Shown here in pieces: positions 1 through 12,121 of a DNA stretch of 64,000 nucleotides. Below the pieces are notes generated by a model that did not search any database, was not told where the DNA came from, and was given only the letters and a program-made list of their open reading frames with translations. Source of the DNA: Pohlia nutans. Taxonomy: Eukaryota; Streptophyta; Bryopsida; Bryales; Mniaceae. The stretch spans positions 15,033,811 to 15,097,810 of the forward strand of contig CM040085.1 of the NCBI GenBank assembly GCA_022496805.1. Reading direction: 5' to 3'. Both the position numbers and the translations under genes were made by a program. The stretch's first letter is position 1. The number at the start of each line of letters is the position of its first letter.

Positions 1-86
1 AAAATACCCCTCTTAGTTACATTTTATAAGACATCTTTGAAATTCTTCAAATCTGAAGAAAGATGAGGACATTTAGGGGATAAAAT
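1..86. mobile_element. Right end of a family D TTAA-type element, cut by the window edge
   Basis: The segment matches the right-hand ends of the complete family D copies near 22.4 and 43.1 kb (TTGCATTTTATAATG-like stretch, then GAAGAAAGATGAGG and a terminus ACATTTAGGGG). The final TTAA is degraded to ATAA. The left part lies outside the window. Confidence 0.6.
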
Positions 87-3000
87 TTTGTAAGTGTAGA
101 TCATTAGGAAATCGTGACAATTACAACAGAAAAGGAATATGGCCTAACAATGAGGTCAACGTGAACTAAGAATATGTTATTTTTATTTTTTTGATACCCT
201 TAATATGCGTAGTACATAGAGAACAAAAGTATTATAACTCTATTATAACTCTTTATGTATGGCCAATTATGATTAGAATTAATCATAACCTTTTATTTTT
301 ACCATTATTCTTATTTTTATAGCCCTTTATAATTATTTTATTTCTATTTAATTTATTTTTGAAAAAAAAAGATTGGAGAAGTAGGAAGGGCCAGGATAAA
401 TTTAGAGCTCCCTTTCCCGACCATGAGGTTCTAGTATGTATAGTACATACAGAATAAAAGTATTATTGCGATTAGATCAAGCCTCCTTTATAACCCAAAT
501 TTGGAAGGACAAGTCTACATTGGTGCATGTCCGTCAGCTCCAATTTGCCAGAATTTTTTTGGAGTTCATGTTTTTTTGTTGCCAAAAAGTCCATTGTAGA
601 TATGCTTGAATTCTTTCACTATGACCAATTCACATTCACATGACATGTGTCATGTTTTGATATCATCTGCACGGCTAGCAAGAATCCGCCCACATAGAAA
701 TCAGTTTTTAAGGGTTGTCAACAACAACACATGCCATGCGAGTAACTTACACTGTGTTTGTGCACATGTTTAGAGAAGAAAATCATGAAATGTCTACAAT
801 GTGAACGTGCACAATAGTGATTGCACTTTAGAAGCAATTTGTCTTTTATATTTTATTATTGTTTTGAATTCCGAGGAGAAACAAGCCACACATCAACCGA
901 GGGTGGAATGCTGGGAAGTCAAGGGGAAAACTGTAGGACGGGTTATAATGAACCCTAGTTCATTATTTGGGAGTACAAAAGGCACATCCACCAAGTGGTT
1001 GTTGGATACAGAGGAAGCATACACATCAATACACGAAAAAACTTACGACCCCACTCATCCTTGCAATCTGCACACTCTCAGAGGTGGTCGGAAGCCCCGC
1101 CAAGACAAAATGAATCCTGCCGTAAATTGAACCATAACATTCTTAAGCCCTAGACTTTGTACCCCTACTAAAGTTTCCCAAGTGAGTTTCTCCGATGTTC
1201 TTGGATGCTCTTTACTTTCACATCTGAAGTAATGTACGGGGAGATTTGGCAGTTAGTGTAAAATCAAGCCGAATGGAATTGCCAAATTACCGGTTGAAAC
1301 TCATAGTTTTAGGCTAAAATCCAGATAAAATTTGTGATACTCAGGTGAAACATGGGTAATAACCGGATGGGTTCTTGTCTAAAACCGGTTGCTTTTGTAA
1401 AATATTGGATTTTAGTTGGTTTCTTTGGAAAACTCCTCGTTCAGTGATCTGAAGTTTGTCTTGCTTGCTTGACTCCTACTAAATTCCCTCATATAATGGC
1501 ACGTGTCATCTTTCATTCCATGTTCCAATGAAAGTTATTGTATTAGTAAAAAGCCAACCAAGTAGTAGGCGGTGTAATACCCTATTGCTTAAGAATGTTA
1601 TGTCATTATGATCTTTCACCATTTCCTAAATTTTTTAAAACCGAAAAATAAATAAATGAAATATTAATTATTGAATTTTTTAAAAATAAAAAATAAAATT
1701 TGGACATTTTATTCTATTGAGCAAAAGAAAAATATCAAGAGAGATTAACCTTTAAATGGATTTCACAACCCGAGGGGATGGTTTTTTTTTCATTTTCAAA
1801 GCACTTTGATCACAAATATTTAACAATGGAGAAGGGTTTTTACAGATTTTCTTTTTCAAACAATATAGTATGTATTTCCATTTTTAGAATTTAAATAACT
1901 TCTCTATTTCCTAGTGAAAACTCAAAAAATGCTCCAAAATTTCTAATCTTAGATTTTTCCTTCAAAAGTTACCCCTCAAGGTCACATGGTGTCCCTGGAA
2001 TTAACGATTTGAGAAAATTTATTATAAAATACTATTTGGAGGAATATTTTGGAATCGATGTACAAACAAAAATTGTAGGATTTGAATTTTAGAATCCATT
2101 TGTACAATTAGATTCAACAATGTTATCACCAATATTTTATTATGAAATTTCAAAGTTAAAAATGAAAAATTCCTTCTAGATTTAATTACAAACAAAATAT
2201 TAATGTTTTTTGAGTAAAATTTGGTAGAATGGATTTGAAATGAGATGCTCTTGACATAGTGATTTTTTGTGTTCTTTAAATATATTATCTCATTTTTGCA
2301 AGGCCACTTTTGAACTAAAGTCAATGCGATTTTGGCTTGGTCAAAATTTCACATACTTCTACGTTTGTAATTTTAAAGAAGTGTGCGCTCTAGTAACACC
2401 AAATCCAACCGTTGGATAGGAGAACAACTTGATGAAATATTTCCAAAAAAATGTTTCGCGGTGAAGAGGTTCATAAGGAGGGAGATCTCTAAGAACAAAA
2501 AATGCCACCAACCAAAAACGGGTCCCTATCCACATTTTCATTTAAATGTTTAGATAAGTATATTGTAGTTTATGTTTTATTTACTATAGTAAGGGCATCT
2601 CTACAAGCAATTATGAATTGCACTCTAAATCATGAGTTCTAGAAGGAGAAGGCTTTGTTCTTGATACAAATTGAAGTTCATTAGTACTAACAACGAATGT
2701 GGAATATGTAGAAACTCTTCTTACTCCTAGGCACTAGTTAAACTTTTTTTGCCAAATTTGTGCTCGACTTAAGTAAAAGACTTCAAATGAAAAAATAATT
2801 CGTTGAAGGTAGAAACCTTCTTCACCAGACAAAATTTCATAGCTAAATAAAACTAAAAATAAGCTAGTCTATTGTCACAATGGAGTTTTGCAATTTTGAT
2901 TACAACCTCCTTTACAACCTCTTATTGAAATAATTTTTATCACATATAAAATCTTCACTTCACAAATTTATTTTTGAAAATGAAAACTAACTTAGTTAAA

Positions 3001-4244
3001 AAAAAATCAGGCAGAAATTTCAAAATAAGGTCATGTGTTATGGATAATTGAGCACTATAATCCATTGAGGACGTAGAGTAGTCGGTCATCATGATCGGCA
3101 AAAACGAACTATAAAAAGAGAAGCCTAAATCTTAGGAATTTTTTCTTTCAAAAAGTTATGTTTTGTGCAATGAAAAAGGGAATCTTAGAGAATACCACCA
3201 AAGTTTGGCATTTGTTGAAATTTAATTTTCCAAAAAAATTAATTATTCAATATGATAGGGCGACCCTGACAACCGGGTGCGATAGTTTAGCAAGAGTGCT
3301 CATACTTAGTCTAAAATTTAGCAATAGTATAGCATGTTGTTTTTTACCCATATTCCTTGGATGTGACTTAGATTTGATTACAAAACCAACTCCTTCTTTC
3401 CTTCTATCCTACACTAAGTTATTCAATCAACTTCAAAAATTGTGCACAATAGTAATCTTTCTACATGTTGTCAATTTCGAAATATAATTCTTTTGTTAAA
3501 TTCGGCAAAAGTTACCAATATTTTTAAAAACATTGGTAAGTTTTGCCGAATATTTATAATTTTTTTAATGTTTTTCGCCAACTTTGCTATGGAATGTAGT
3601 ATATTACCTATTTTTAGTAAATTTCTTGTTCAATAGGCTAATCTTAAAGCGATTACGTAATATTTACCAGAAAGTGGTGACGTAGGCTTACTTTTAAAAA
3701 GTAACCAAAAGCAAAGACCTATCAAGCTTATGATTTCAATACAAACCAATTTTGTTGTTGTGGCAAGTTATAATTGATAAAGAAGATTTATGTTGATCCT
3801 TAACTGTACGACATATTCAATTACCCTAAAATTTGGAGCTAAAAATAGCTAAAAATAAACTTTATTCAATCTTCAATTTTTATTTTGCAAAATGAAAATT
3901 TTAGCTTTATAAAATATAGTATTTATTCATTTGGCAACAAAAAATCTATTTTAAAATGCATTTTAAGTGTCTTTACCTTTCATGTCTACTTTGAGCAACT
4001 ATAGAAATTAACTATGAAAACCATGCTACATTTATTCTTTGAATTGACATACAAATAAAAGTTCAAGATGATGACTTTTAGATAACATTAATATAGTTGA
4101 ATAAAACATCACTATAAAAAAAAAAAATGATATTATCATTATAATTATGTTATAAATACTAATTAACCAAATATCATATGAATTTTGGAATGATTTGTAT
4201 AAAGTATACAATGAACAACCTTAAATCAAAAACATGATTTTTAT
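87..4244. other. Gene-free AT-rich stretch with an old family C element
   Basis: No ORF here has family resemblance or coding-like composition. About 1970-2470 resembles the family C element at 58.2-58.8 kb (shared TGGTGTCCCTGGAATTAAC-like left part and ATCCAACCGTTGGATAG-like right part) but is diverged and has lost clear ends. The rest is simple AT-rich sequence in which I see no further structure. Confidence 0.5.
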
Positions 4245-4248
4245 TTAA

Positions 4249-4570
4249 CCCCTAAACGTCCCAGCGTCCAGAAACTGAACGACGAACAGATTCAAAACCT
4301 TGCAACTTTCTCATACAACCTCAGATGACTTTCATCCAAGTCACCTTTGTAAGCCTATTAAATTCTTTACCAATTACAATAAATCTCTTGTGATGGGGAG
4401 ATGTTGATAATATTGGAGAGGCCTTCAACTACAAGTATGTCAAATTTGTTGGGTAGATTTCATGCTTGCAATGGTCCTCTCATGTACACCTCATATACAT
4501 CTGAGTCATGCTAATATCTATTTTTGAGGCTAGAATCTACTTCTGTTCAAAGGGTTGGTACGTTTAGGGG
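4249..4570. mobile_element. Family A TTAA-flanked MITE, copy A1 (322 bp)
   Basis: The element is bounded by exact TTAA at 4245-4248 and 4571-4574. Terminal inverted repeats are CCCCTAAACGTCC (left) and GGTACGTTTAGGGG (right). Copy A2 at 49902-50223 has exactly the same length and is highly similar throughout. There is no coding capacity, so it must be mobilised in trans. TTAA flanks with a C-rich terminus resemble piggyBac-type elements; the superfamily assignment is inference. Confidence 0.85.
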
Positions 4571-5240
4571 TTAATAACACCTCTTTTAATTGCTTCTAAA
4601 AAGATTACAAAGATTACAAAATAACTGTCGGCTAAATTATAATAATACTCGTAAGAAGTTGAAAAGGTCAATTTCCGACTTTCTTGCAATATGAATGGTG
4701 AAATTTGACAAACTCTCGACCTTCAACCACAATATAAACCACCCCTTAGAGTCAAGTTCTATGGGTTTAGTAAGTTACATATGAAAGTAAGCAAGAGGAG
4801 GGGAAAAGTGGAACTTGGATTTGTCTCATACCCGGCCATGAAGTTGTGCATGTTGTCCCTAAAAACTTGTCTTTTAGTGAGATACTTCACCCATGGAACT
4901 TGGCTCTTAGAAGGTTAAAACCTTGTGTGATGACTTGTGGGTGAAGTTTGTGTCATGGATTGAAGAGCATTTTGGAAATGTTCTTTTGGAGAAGGGGACC
5001 TTATCTGAAACCCTATCTCGAGTCTTCTCTAATGGCACTTTTGTTTTTGGACCAAGCCAAGGGCTGTGTCTCTCGTTTTTAAGGGTTTTCTGTTTTAGGG
5101 TTTTGTGTGCGAGGCGAGTTTCGGACTCCTTTCCGCTTGACGGTTGCTTGTTTGTGATTTTGCGTGCACCAGTTTTTTTTTGCGTTTGTAGCTGACCGAG
5201 ACTTCATTCCTGTGTGTTGTCAGAAGCAATTGTGTAACTC

Positions 5241-5693
5241 ATGGGGCGCACGATCACTATGGATCTGCTTGAACTGGACGATGGTCACGAGGATCCAGCC
5301 GCTGCCGAATCGGAATCGGAGATGAGTGAAACCCCGTCCAATCTGCAGCGCGAAACCTCCGCGTTGTCCGAGAACATCATAAGAATCATATCCAGTGGAA
5401 ATTGGGAGAGCTTGCTGCCCAACAGCGGGAGTTCGGTGGACGTGGGAGGTCATCAGGTTTGTGTGTCTTACGATGTGGAATCCAGCGCGGAGTATAGAAC
5501 CTGGGAATGGCAAGGTCATATTCTCCTGTACGATTACCAAGACGGGATGTACGTGCCCGAGTACGTTTATGGAAATTACTTCGAGCCTCTCCTTAAAACC
5601 GACTCTCTGTATGAGAATTTCTTAGATCGACCGCCGTACGGCCTTACTGGGATTATTAGCAACATAGAGCGAGGGTTGTATCGAACCACTTAG
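5241..5693 (+). CDS. Conserved plant protein of unknown function, 150 aa
   Basis: A single-exon gene with a GC-rich, coding-like composition against AT-rich flanks. The first 50 residues are acidic and Ser/Glu-rich and probably disordered. The rest has a conserved-looking core: HQVCVSYDVESSAEYRTWEW at about 72-91, followed by QGHILLYDYQDGMYVPEYVYGNYFE-type sequence to about 115. I recall related short plant proteins carrying an EYR.WEWHGHI...EYIYGNYFE signature, all without a known function. ATG 5241 is the first Met after an upstream stop; a second Met lies at codon 7. The upstream leader contains TTTTAGGGTTTT, a telo-box-like motif common in plant 5' leaders. A polyadenylation-type AATAAA lies at 5755-5760. 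No signal peptide or membrane segment is visible. I assign no molecular function. Confidence 0.75.
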   Translation: MGRTITMDLLELDDGHEDPAAAESESEMSETPSNLQRETSALSENIIRIISSGNWESLLPNSGSSVDVGGHQVCVSYDVESSAEYRTWEWQGHILLYDYQDGMYVPEYVYGNYFEPLLKTDSLYENFLDRPPYGLTGIISNIERGLYRTT

Positions 5694-5754
5694 ATGCCGA
5701 ATAAGAGCTCAGTTGGGGTAATCATGTATGAATGCTGAAATGTACAATGGGATG

Positions 5755-5760
5755 AAATAA
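5755..5760 (+). terminator. Poly(A) signal-like AATAAA after the 150-aa gene
   Basis: AATAAA lies 62 bp after the TAG stop, in the composition expected for a 3' UTR. Position and motif are the only evidence. Confidence 0.4.
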
Positions 5761-6245
5761 AGTAAATTCGTTTGAGGAAAACCACATTGTTGTTGTTACG
5801 TTGCTCTTTGACATCTCTAACTTCAGGGAAAGCTCTTATGAGAAGTTTGGCATTGCTCTGTTAGTTCCTTGTGAGTTCCTACCTCTCTGGTTTAATTCAT
5901 TCACCCTCTCGGCAAGTTCGAATTGTATGGAATCCTGCTATGTTCGAATCCTGGCTACTTCTTCTTTCTTGTTTTGTCACTGGTGCAGCAATCAGGGTTC
6001 TTAGGACACCAGCTCGCTATTGCAATGATGGTCAGCTTGTCGAAGGACTTGGCGAAAGAGAGCTGATGTCGGATTGTATAATTTGATTATGCTGATGTGC
6101 AATGTTGGTTCGATTTTTTCAGATTCTGTGATGTGTTCGTATGATGATCATCTTGTATTCAATTACTAAGCGACCACTGTGTATTTTCTGTATGTAGGAA
6201 AATTGAACCCCCTGCTGCAAATCATCTGTTTGTGTGAAAAATGAC

Positions 6246-6315
6246 TTCAGTTTGACACGATCGACACCATTGATCTTGTATTCAGTTTGACACGATCGAC
6301 ACCATTGATCTTGTA
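6246..6315. repeat. Two perfect tandem copies of a 35-bp unit
   Basis: The unit begins TTCAGTTTGACACGATCGAC and occupies 6246-6280 and 6281-6315 without a mismatch. It lies in non-coding sequence downstream of the 150-aa gene. Perfect identity suggests a recent duplication. Confidence 0.9.
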
Positions 6316-6427
6316 GTATAGAACAAGGCTTTCAAATGATGTATTGCAATCAAAAAACCAAGGGAAAACGAGAAACTGCCACCATCGAACAGGTTACATC
6401 AAGAATTTAGGACCCGACAGATTTTAA

Positions 6428-6967
6428 CCCTTTAACGTCCCGATTCAACACTGTTTTCAAAGACTTGTTATAAAATGGTTGATGAAAAACGAAAATGGAG
6501 TTGATGTACAAAACAAAGTTGTAAATGTCAATGTGTAGATAACATCTGTACGGTTGGATTCATCATATTTATTATTAATATTTTTAAAGTAATTTTGCAA
6601 GGTTTTCTCTTGAAATTCAATTAAAAATCCAAAATTAACACAAAAAAATTTAAAAATATTGTAATGAAATTAGAATGACATGCACTTCGAGATGGTATGG
6701 TTTCCATTATTTGATTCTACTTACTATGGAAAATCATATTTAAGGTCTTTCTTTTTGAACTAAGATTGAAACTTGACATTAATCACTTTTGTAATTTTTC
6801 AAAAATTTGCATTATCTTATTTGGAAGATCCATACCGTACAAATGGTATTCAACTAGCACAAGAATGAAAAAAAATTAAAATGGATGAAAAACATCCGGT
6901 ACCTACAGAAATCGAGCTGCTGAAATTCATCCGGCGTCTAGATTTTGGACGCAGGCGCCTGAAAGGG
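6428..6967. mobile_element. Family B TTAA-flanked MITE, copy B1 (540 bp)
   Basis: The element is bounded by TTAA at 6424-6427 and 6968-6971. The left terminus is CCCTTTAACGTCC and the right terminus ends GCGCCTGAAAGGG. It is non-coding and aligns along its length with copies at 8.1-8.8, 40.5-41.0 (reverse) and 49.9-50.7 kb. It carries an internal TTAA at 6740-6743 that corresponds exactly to the site where a family C element has inserted in another B copy at 35.3-35.9 kb. Confidence 0.85.
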
Positions 6968-6971
6968 TTAA

Positions 6972-7184
6972 ACGATTTCCATGCAACATCCAATATTTCA
7001 TGGGTTTGTACATTTTTCGCACGGATTCTGCACAGATTTTGCGCTAATTTCGCACGGATTTTGCATTTTGTTAAATAACGAAAAGAGTGAATGTAGAATC
7101 CGTGCAAATTCAGTGTAGAATTAATGCAAAATCCGTGCAAAAAATGCACGCACCCATGAATTACCGGACATCGCACGGAAATCG
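6972..7184. mobile_element. Fold-back element abutting B1 and sharing its TTAA
   Basis: Terminal inverted repeat CGATTTCC / GGAAATCG is flanked by TTAA at 6968-6971 and 7185-7188. Internally, GCACGGATT-type segments in the left half are mirrored by AATCCGTGC-type segments in the right half, so the whole element can fold on itself. It has no coding capacity. Confidence 0.7.
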
Positions 7185-7188
7185 TTAA

Positions 7189-8121
7189 AAATCAGTGAGG
7201 TCCTAAATTCCTGATGTAATATTCGAAAATGCCTTCGTGAATGGTGACAATTCAAGCTCCGAGGATTTGGGCCTTGCTTTAGTGACCAAAATTTTAGTAT
7301 CATGGGGTGTAGACTTCTGTAAGTTATTTTCTTGAGCTTCTTCACGTAAGAAGATACAAATTCGAACTCCTATCTGATTTTGAAACAAGCAACATGATTG
7401 TATTTGCTAGAGATGAAATAAGCATTGCGGTGACTTGAATTTGCAGTTGTGTTATAGATATAGCTTGTTTCAAAGGTGCCAACCCTTTGCCTACTGACAC
7501 TGTCGCTTATGCATGGTAGAAAGGCACACCCTGCTGCAAGATTTTCTCTATTTCTGGTATAAGTGAGCCCTCTTCTATTGCATTACAGAGACTCAAAATT
7601 CCATCCCTTATGGAGTGTGACCCTGGATGTGAGTGTTCAAAACTAAGTTAAATCCATTACCAGATTTTGGATTGCACATTTTCAGGTTGCAGCCTCAGTT
7701 GTCAAGGTTAGTTTTCAGGGTGCAGCTCATGGATTGGAATGATTCTCATCCTGTTGTTATGGCCTCAGTAGGATTTTTGATGATGTGTGTTTGTGTTGCT
7801 GTTTAGTGTTCTTTTGCTTTATGTACTCTACATCTGATCCACTTCAGTAGATAGAAGAGGACGCGAGGGTTTAAAATTAGGGATGACTTCAATATGGACA
7901 TTGCCATGTGTTTTGACAATGTACCAATGTGACATATATACAAATTACAGTTTCATTCAAACTTCAATTTAACCCCAAAGTGACCAAACAACCATTTTAT
8001 GGTCGCTGCTCTTTTTTATGGGCTACTCAGGATGAAAAATATTTTTATAAAAAATTAAAAATATTTTCAAATAGGAAATCAAGTCTACTTTCCAACCCAA
8101 TTTGAATCATGTCAATCCGAG
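7189..8121. other. Gene-free stretch
   Basis: The base composition from about 7400 to 7870 is less AT-rich than the surroundings and could hold an old gene remnant, but I cannot read a convincing exon in it. I see no other structure. Confidence 0.4.
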
Positions 8122-8125
8122 CTAA

Positions 8126-8777
8126 ACCTTTTAACGTCCTAATTCAATGTTGTTTTCAAAGATTCGTTCTAAAATGTTTGATGAAAAACATAAATGGAGT
8201 TGATGTCACTAGTAGAAAAGGTGGCGCTCCCTAGGGAGATGCCCAGGCAAAATCACTGTGCATACGTGGAATTGAGCACTACTTGCTTAGGAATCTCCCT
8301 CGGCAGTGCCACCTTTTCTACTAGTGTGTACAAAGCAAGGCTGTAAATATCAATGTGAAGATCACATCTGTACGGTTGGATTCATCATATATTTTAAAAA
8401 TAATTTTGCAAGATTTTCTCTTGAAATTCAATTAAAAATCCCAAATTAACACATTTTTATAAAAAAATATTGTAATGAAATTGGGATAACATGCACTATG
8501 AGATGGTATGGTTTCCATTATTTGATTCTACTTATTTTGGAAAATCATGTATAAGGTCTCACTTTCTGAACTAAGAATGAAACTTGACATAAACCAATTG
8601 TGTTTTTTTCAAAAAATCACAATATCTTATTTTGAAGATCCATATTGTACAAATGATAGTCAACTAGTACAAGAACCAAGAGAAATTTGGATGGATGAAA
8701 AATTGTACATGATGTAGTCAAGAGAAAGGTTGCAATCTGTTCGTCGTCCAATATATGGACGTAGGCGCGTCAAAGGG
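8126..8777. mobile_element. Family B TTAA-type MITE, copy B2, interrupted
   Basis: The copy aligns with B1, but its left flank is degraded (no intact TTAA; the terminus reads CCTTTTAACGTCC). The right end AAAGGG is followed by TTAA at 8778-8781. It is lengthened by the CACTA-type MITE at 8207-8326. Confidence 0.75.
8207..8326. mobile_element. CACTA-type MITE (120 bp) nested in B2
   Basis: Perfect 19-bp terminal inverted repeats, CACTAGTAGAAAAGGTGGC at the left and its complement at the right. B1 has the uninterrupted sequence TTGATGTACAAA. Here the element is flanked by TGT on both sides, which is a 3-bp target duplication. CACTA termini plus a 3-bp duplication are hallmarks of the CMC (CACTA/En-Spm) superfamily. 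Confidence 0.9.
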
Positions 8778-8781
8778 TTAA

Positions 8782-9719
8782 ACTCCACCGAGGAGAATTT
8801 TTCAAAAACATAGACCTCAATATTGTCCTAGTATTACAAAATTCACTATTTTGGGAAACTAATGATGTTCTCTCTATAAGGTTCTTCAGTCCTTGTGAAT
8901 TGTACTATGGAATAAGAATCGTTGTAGCGGATTCTAGAATATTGGACATGCTACGTCATTATTTATCTAAAGAATGATAGTGGAGGGGTGGAAGTCCACA
9001 ATATCCCCGCCTTAAGAATCACATGTTTGAATTTTTTATATTTCATGCAGTGAGAGCAAAAGGGTGAACTTTGGCTAAAGAACCATATTTCCTTTGGAAA
9101 CATTGCTTTTCTAAATTATATAATAGAATGTCTAGTTTTAACCAATCATACCAAATTTCAAATTCTAAAATTATTTTTATTAATTTTGGTGAATAGTAAA
9201 TGGTGAATTCTTCTAAAATTCATTAAATGAGTATCTAAAACATTTTTTGAAAGTTAGACCATACAGATAATTACTAAACATTATGCTTCTCATTTTCTCT
9301 TTTGGACTAAACTTCATCAAAGTTGCAGAAGTAACATTTTATAACACATCTAGGTTTTTCCCTTACCCCTTCTATTGTTTAAGGGTTAAATCCCTAAGAG
9401 CACGCACACCCTATGCATGCATGAGCCTTTGATTTTGGAAACTGGATGAAATATGCTTGCATTTAATGTTGTGTTCGTAGAGTAGGTGAGAGCCATTGAA
9501 TATAAGCCACGTATAGTGATGCTTCTATAAAGTGTCCAACCTTGTACCCGCTACAATAAGTGTTCTCTATATTTAAAGGCAAAATATATATTAGTAAAAT
9601 TATTGTTCAATGATAGCCAATAGCACTATAATTCTGATCCAAGTGTTTTTACATTTCTCCAATAGAGTATGAATTAGTTATGAATTTTCAAAGTGGACTG
9701 CCATGTTTAGATCATTAGT
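8782..9719. other. Gene-free AT-rich stretch
   Basis: No exon, RNA gene or clear repeat boundary recognised. A TTTAAGGGTTAAA motif near 9385 resembles the right end of a TTAA-type element, but I could not find its left partner. Confidence 0.4.
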
Positions 9720-9764
9720 GCCCCTAGGTACCTCCCATAAGTGCCCAATAAAAGTACTTCACCA

Positions 9765-10132
9765 AAAAAAATTCGAAGACTTTAGTCTCAAAGTGCTCTT
9801 AAAAAAATAAATTCATAAAATTAAGCAACCAAAAAATCTCCAAAACTCACTACACTTAAAGTATTACATTTCAACCAATCACAAAAAAAACCATTTACAA
9901 ATTTTCAATATCTTATTCATAATCAAATTACAAAAGAATTTTGAATTTTAAGTTTCAAATTCTATACAGAAATATTGGTGATAGCAATCGCATATCTGTG
10001 TGGATAGAATCTAAGATTCATAATGTACAACTTTTACTTATACATCAAGTTCAATCTATTCTTCTTAGTTGCATTTTATAATGCATCTTTGCAAAACTGC
10101 CCAATTTGGAAAGGGGTGAAGATGTTTAGGAG
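9765..10132. mobile_element. Family D TTAA-type element, partial copy D2
   Basis: The internal and right-hand part of family D (compare 22.08-22.45 and 42.78-43.15 kb) ends AAGATGTTTAGGAG followed by TTAA. The left third is missing or unrecognisable. Confidence 0.65.
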
Positions 10133-10136
10133 TTAA

Positions 10137-11847
10137 CCAATAAAAACCTTCAAATAACATTTAAGAATGTTGGTGATGTAGCAAATAGGGGTGGAAATGA
10201 AGGATTGGACCAGAGGATGAGAATAGTCAAATAGCGAGTACAGGTTGGGTTACTTTAGTCCTTCTATAGTCCCTTTATAGCTAATTCAAAAAAGGGCTTG
10301 GTAGTTGGTATCCTAGTTTGATGAACTAAAATGATTATCTATGTATAGTGATTGTGATTAGTTCACGCACTATATCAAGGATGATTATAGCGGTTCAAGG
10401 ATGTGGAGACAATAGCTTGTGACACCAAACCTTGGATGTGATTATAGTAGTCAAGAGGTGGATTGAAAAGAGAAGGGTGTGCATGCTCTATGAGTATAAA
10501 GATTGACTTTACCATTTTACCAATCTTAAAACCAAAAAGAAAAACTTCTTCTAATTTGGATTGTTGAATGAATATTATTGTTTTCACAAAAATATTTTTT
10601 TACTTTCAATTTGAAATGAAAAATTATAATTATGGTTATTTTCTAGACTTTTGTGTCAATTTATTGTAGTCATTTCTATTTAAAAACTTAAAATGTCAAT
10701 CATAGAGTGAAGTATGCTTGTTTTATTTGAATTATGGACGAGATTATGGAATGTTTGCACATAAGAGTTTTGAAAATCCATACTGTACAAATCTAAAAAC
10801 AAATGGATGGATTAAATATCAAATCATCATGCTTAAAGACATATTTGAATGTATTCTTCATCCACATATGGATATTAGGTTAATTTAAAGTTAATGGAGT
10901 CACGGTGATGCACCATATGTGCCCAATAAATAATTAATAAATCGATGACAAGTCACAAAGCGTAAAATGTAGAACAAGATTTTATCTCATGCATGTAGAA
11001 CAAGATTTCATCTCATGCATGTAGAACAAGAATTCAACCGAACTTGGTTTTGGAATGTAGTTTAAAGGGCTCCCTCAAATGGAGAAATATGAAGTGTTGA
11101 CCCAAAATTCAATGCAAAAAGCGCTAAGTTGAAATGATTTTCATCCATTTTGCTACTTGTCATATGCCTTGTAGTGATGAGCCTTGGCCAAGATCTAAAC
11201 TTGATATAAAATCTAAAAGAATTTAGTGGATTGGATTTTTATCTCTCTAAAGTAGAGGATCCTCAATTTGATTCTTTAACCTTAAAGGATGAGAAGCATT
11301 TCTGCACAAAATACAATAAAATTGTCATTTCTAGTGCATTAAACCAAAATCAGTAAAAATATTAAATAAATAAATAAAAGTTCAAACATATAAATATAGA
11401 AAAACATATCTAACCATGGGATCTTGTACAAAATTATTAATAAAATATGTGGTAAAATTTTCAACAACTTTGATATCATGAATTGTGAGATATCAATAAA
11501 TTATTTATTTATTTAAAAATATATATACAAACAACAAAATTGATCAATTGATGAATGAATACAAGACAATTCATGTGCACTTTTTAAGGAACAACAGAGG
11601 AATTGGGAACAAAATATAATAAGGCCCCTTTCCCTTATGAGGTAGTGCGCCTTATTAATGACATAGGAGTATTTGTGGCACCTATGAGAGCCCTCATTTG
11701 TGACATTAATTTATTCTTTTATAGCTACTTTTGAAAGAAATATGGAAATGAGGTCTCAAAGTGGCATTTATGGGTTGGAAAAATGGTAGTTTAGGAGGAT
11801 GAACCAATTTTGTCTAGTCAATATCAAAATCATGTGGCCATTTTGGG
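10137..11847. other. Gene-free AT-rich stretch
   Basis: No coding region recognised. The only structure noted is the 26-bp tandem repeat at 10967-11030. Confidence 0.4.
10967..11030. repeat. 26-bp tandem repeat, about 2.5 copies
   Basis: The unit ATGTAGAACAAGATTTCATC plus CTCATGC-type sequence starts at 10967, 10993 and 11019, so the period is 26 bp. It is non-coding. Confidence 0.8.
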
Positions 11848-11851
11848 TTAA

Positions 11852-12117
11852 CCCCTAATGGACCAAGGATTCATGGTTTTAAAATAACAACTTCAATTGA
11901 TCATATTGTGAAAAACATAGTTCAAATAAGACCAAATTTTATATCACCGGAATCAATGAATAAGCAAAATTTGATATCACCGGTACCAAACATTGCGTAC
12001 ATTGGTCAAAACCAAAAAAAAGAATTGAACAACAAGAAACAAACATAGGACCTATTAAAAATTGCTAAAGAAAATAATGATGCTCAATTTATTTTGGGTT
12101 TCTTGGTCCTTTAAGGC
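11852..12117. mobile_element. Family F TTAA-flanked element, copy F1
   Basis: TTAA at 11848-11851 and 12118-12121. Left terminus CCCCTAATGGACCAAGGA; right terminus TTGGTCCTTTAAGGC. The ends are imperfect inverted repeats shared with the copy at 39484-39648 and truncated copies at 32.4-32.5 and 53.1-53.3 kb. Non-coding. Confidence 0.75.
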
Positions 12118-12121
12118 TTAA

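Noticed and set aside
801..1130. 109-codon open frame on the plus strand
   Set aside because: It starts at GTG, has no family resemblance and lies in AT-rich sequence; likely chance.
3158..3487. 109-codon open frame on the plus strand
   Set aside because: Low-complexity composition, no recognisable domain and no splice partners.
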